Source of the DNA: Defluviicoccus sp.
GTDB lineage: Bacteria; Pseudomonadota; Alphaproteobacteria; MPNO01
Reading direction: 5' to 3'
Length of the DNA stretch: 33,631 bases
NCBI GenBank assembly: GCA_028820505.1
Contig: JAPPIT010000020.1
Span: 1 to 33,631 of the forward strand
The notes below the pieces were generated by a model. The model was given only the letters and a program-made list of their open reading frames with translations, was not told the DNA's origin and ran no database searches. A program made the position numbers and the translations under genes. Below are positions 32,243 through 33,631 of this stretch, piece by piece (the first letter of the stretch is position 1; each line of letters begins with the position of its first letter).

Positions 32243-33172
32243 ATGAAGATTTTGAGGCTGGAGACGACCGCGCCGTTCCAGGGGCTCGCCGAGCTCGTGG
32301 CGGACCAGGAAGGGCTGTTCGAGGCCGAGGGCCTTGCGATCGAGTGGGTCAAGCGGGTCGACACGCCGCGCGAGATCGACACCAGCGAGACCTCGCCGGA
32401 CGCGTTTTCCGCCTTCGGCAGCCACGGCAACACCTTCGAGCAGGGCGGCGCGGACATGTACAACGCCTGCGAGTGGGGGAATTACCGCCGCGTCCAGGAC
32501 AGCGCGGCCAGGGGACGGCAGGTCGGCCGGCGCTCGATCGTCACCTGCGCCGCCATCGCGGTCAGGCCGGGCTCCGACGTCTTCACCCCGCAGCAGCTCG
32601 CCGGGCGGACGATCGGCGTGCCGTACTTCTTCGGCACCCACTATCTCACCATGCACCTGCTCGAAGGCTTCATGCCGCGCGGGGACATCAGGACCTGCCG
32701 CGCGCCGAACGGCTCGGCGGCGCGCTACGAGGCGATGTACTCGGGCGAGGTGGAGGCGACGACGCTCACCGAGCCCTACATCACGCTGGCCGAGAAGAAC
32801 GGCTGCCGGGTGATCTGCGAGGCGCTCTATCACGGCACCGAGGTGGTCTCGGACGCGGTCGACGCCGAGACCTACGCCGCGTTCAACCGGGCGGTCTCCA
32901 GGGCGGTCAGGCTGATCGACGCCGACAAGCGGAAATACGCGCAGATCTTCCTCGACTACCACGCGGGGCAGCACCCGGGGCTCGCCGGGCTCACGGTCGA
33001 CGATCTGCGGCTGAGCCGGATCCAGGTCACCGACCCGGCGCCGATCCCCGAGCACGAGCTCCAGCGCACCTACGAATGGATGCGCAGCTGGAACATGCTC
33101 GACGACGTGGGCGAGCAGAGCCTGATCGACGCGAAGCGGCAGGCCCGGGCACACGACCTGCTCGGCGCCTGA
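32243..33172 (+). CDS. NMT1/THI5-like (SsuA-fold) protein without signal peptide
   Basis: A 309-residue protein beginning MKILRLETTAPFQGLAELVADQEGLFEAEGLAIEW, the pattern of NMT1/THI5-like periplasmic binding proteins. FTPQQLAGRTIGVPYFFGTHYLTMHLLEG follows, then the family's ARYEAMYSGEVEATTLTEPYITLAE. No hydrophobic leader precedes the first strand, and the ATG (32243, after GGGAGGAT) leaves no room for one, so it is probably cytoplasmic. Relatives with this fold that stay inside the cell include 4,5-dihydroxyphthalate decarboxylase-like and thiamine-precursor enzymes. Alongside UbiD a catabolic enzyme role is possible, though a binding protein with a misjudged start is the alternative. No permease or ATPase adjoins it. 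Confidence 0.75.
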   Translation: MKILRLETTAPFQGLAELVADQEGLFEAEGLAIEWVKRVDTPREIDTSETSPDAFSAFGSHGNTFEQGGADMYNACEWGNYRRVQDSAARGRQVGRRSIVTCAAIAVRPGSDVFTPQQLAGRTIGVPYFFGTHYLTMHLLEGFMPRGDIRTCRAPNGSAARYEAMYSGEVEATTLTEPYITLAEKNGCRVICEALYHGTEVVSDAVDAETYAAFNRAVSRAVRLIDADKRKYAQIFLDYHAGQHPGLAGLTVDDLRLSRIQVTDPAPIPEHELQRTYEWMRSWNMLDDVGEQSLIDAKRQARAHDLLGA

Positions 33173-33617
33173 GCCGGCGCGCCCGGCCCCCCCCCCGGCG
33201 GGGGAGAGGGTCGGGTTGAGGGCGCGCGCGTCACGACGAAATAGAGCCCGTCCGTTTCATACAGAAGCGCCTTTACCCCAGTCTCCTCACCGTCATGGTC
33301 GGCGAAGGCCGACCATCCACGAGTTTTTAAGCCTCTGGAAACAAAAACAAAACGTGGACGGTCGGCCTTCGCCGACCATGACGGAAGAGAACGGAAGAAG
33401 CGGTTCCAGCTAAAACAGATCCGCTTTGGAACCCGAAAGAAGGGCCGCGGCGCGAATGCCGCCGGCTGGGACCGCATGCGCTGCCGGCATGGAGCCGATC
33501 CCGGATAGCATTTTCTTCCGGTTCCGGATGGCGGTATCGGATCGACGGGCCCAGAGTCCGCCGGCTCGCGATAACCGTCCGTTCTAGGATGACGGCAACG
33601 TCAACGCCCGCTGCCGT
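33173..33617. other. Intergenic stretch with no gene
   Basis: About 445 bases without a credible gene. It holds a run of nine C (33187-33195), element C at 33290-33384, then unremarkable GC-rich sequence. Short open frames crossing the inverted repeat have no recognisable features. Confidence 0.6.
33290..33384. repeat. Long inverted repeat, element C
   Basis: Arms 33290-33321 and 33353-33384 (32 bases, one mismatch) with a 31-base A-rich loop. Almost the same arm sequence as element A, differing at the centre (GGCGAAGGCC against GGCGGAGGCC) with the matching change in the other arm. That points to a structure kept by selection or gene conversion. Confidence 0.8.
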
Positions 33618-33631
33618 GGGAGGGAAACGAT
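33618..33631 (+). promoter_or_regulatory. Ribosome binding site of a gene starting at the window edge
   Basis: GGGAGGG (33618-33624), then AAACG and AT as the last two bases. If the next base is G, a gene starts at 33630. The same arrangement (GGGGAGG, five bases, start) is seen at 12114-12128. Confidence 0.5.

Overview
The window is GC-rich, densely packed bacterial DNA. The gene set (fused molybdenum hydroxylase, ferredoxin-linked oxoacid oxidoreductase, BMP-type ABC importer, zeta-class GST, long palindromic intergenic repeats) points to an alphaproteobacterium, probably a metabolically versatile heterotroph of the Rhodospirillales/Rhizobiales kind. This is inferred from gene content and codon use; there is no rRNA or other phylogenetic marker here. 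I see no tRNA, rRNA, CRISPR array or intact insertion sequence.

Region 1 (about 78-9807) is the most coherent. A leftward operon runs FAD subunit, fused [2Fe-2S]/molybdopterin hydroxylase, 6-hydroxynicotinate reductase (Hnr), UPF0280 (ApbE-like fold) and DUF1185. It looks like a heteroaromatic (nicotinate-type) hydroxylation and reductive dearomatisation module. Diverging from it is a KorA/KorB-type 2-oxoacid:ferredoxin oxidoreductase, a plausible source of the reduced ferredoxin that an Hnr-type enzyme needs. The operon promoter carries an operator whose 17-bp core recurs exactly in front of a MarR-family gene 11.7 kb away (18396-18412). This suggests that regulator controls both loci.

Region 2 (9828-12040) holds a PIN-domain toxin/antitoxin pair with a palindromic operator over its promoter, then an adrenodoxin-reductase-type ferredoxin-NADP+ reductase. 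Region 3 (12126-16965) is a four-gene operon: a PanB-like protein that has lost all three metal ligands, then a periplasmic binding protein, a two-domain permease and an ATPase. A degenerate copy of the ferredoxin reductase C-terminus lies just after it (about 16979-17101).

Region 4 (17114-23955) has a NYN-domain protein, the MarR regulator, a zeta-class GST and a complete BMP-type (nucleoside-like) ABC importer. Region 5 (23969-28005) is mixed accessory content: a small membrane methyltransferase, an orphan BrnA-like antitoxin, a second GST, a secreted DM13 protein, a PhyH-type dioxygenase and a second BMP binding protein. Region 6 (28037-33631) has a copper P1B-ATPase, a UbiD-family decarboxylase and an NMT1-like protein without signal peptide. 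Three long inverted repeats sharing the same outer and inner motifs sit between these genes.

The strongest candidate for something not yet described is the Hnr-UPF0280-DUF1185 block. E. barkeri Hnr is known to carry covalent flavin, and UPF0280 has an ApbE (flavinyltransferase)-like sequence pattern, so UPF0280 may be the maturase for Hnr.
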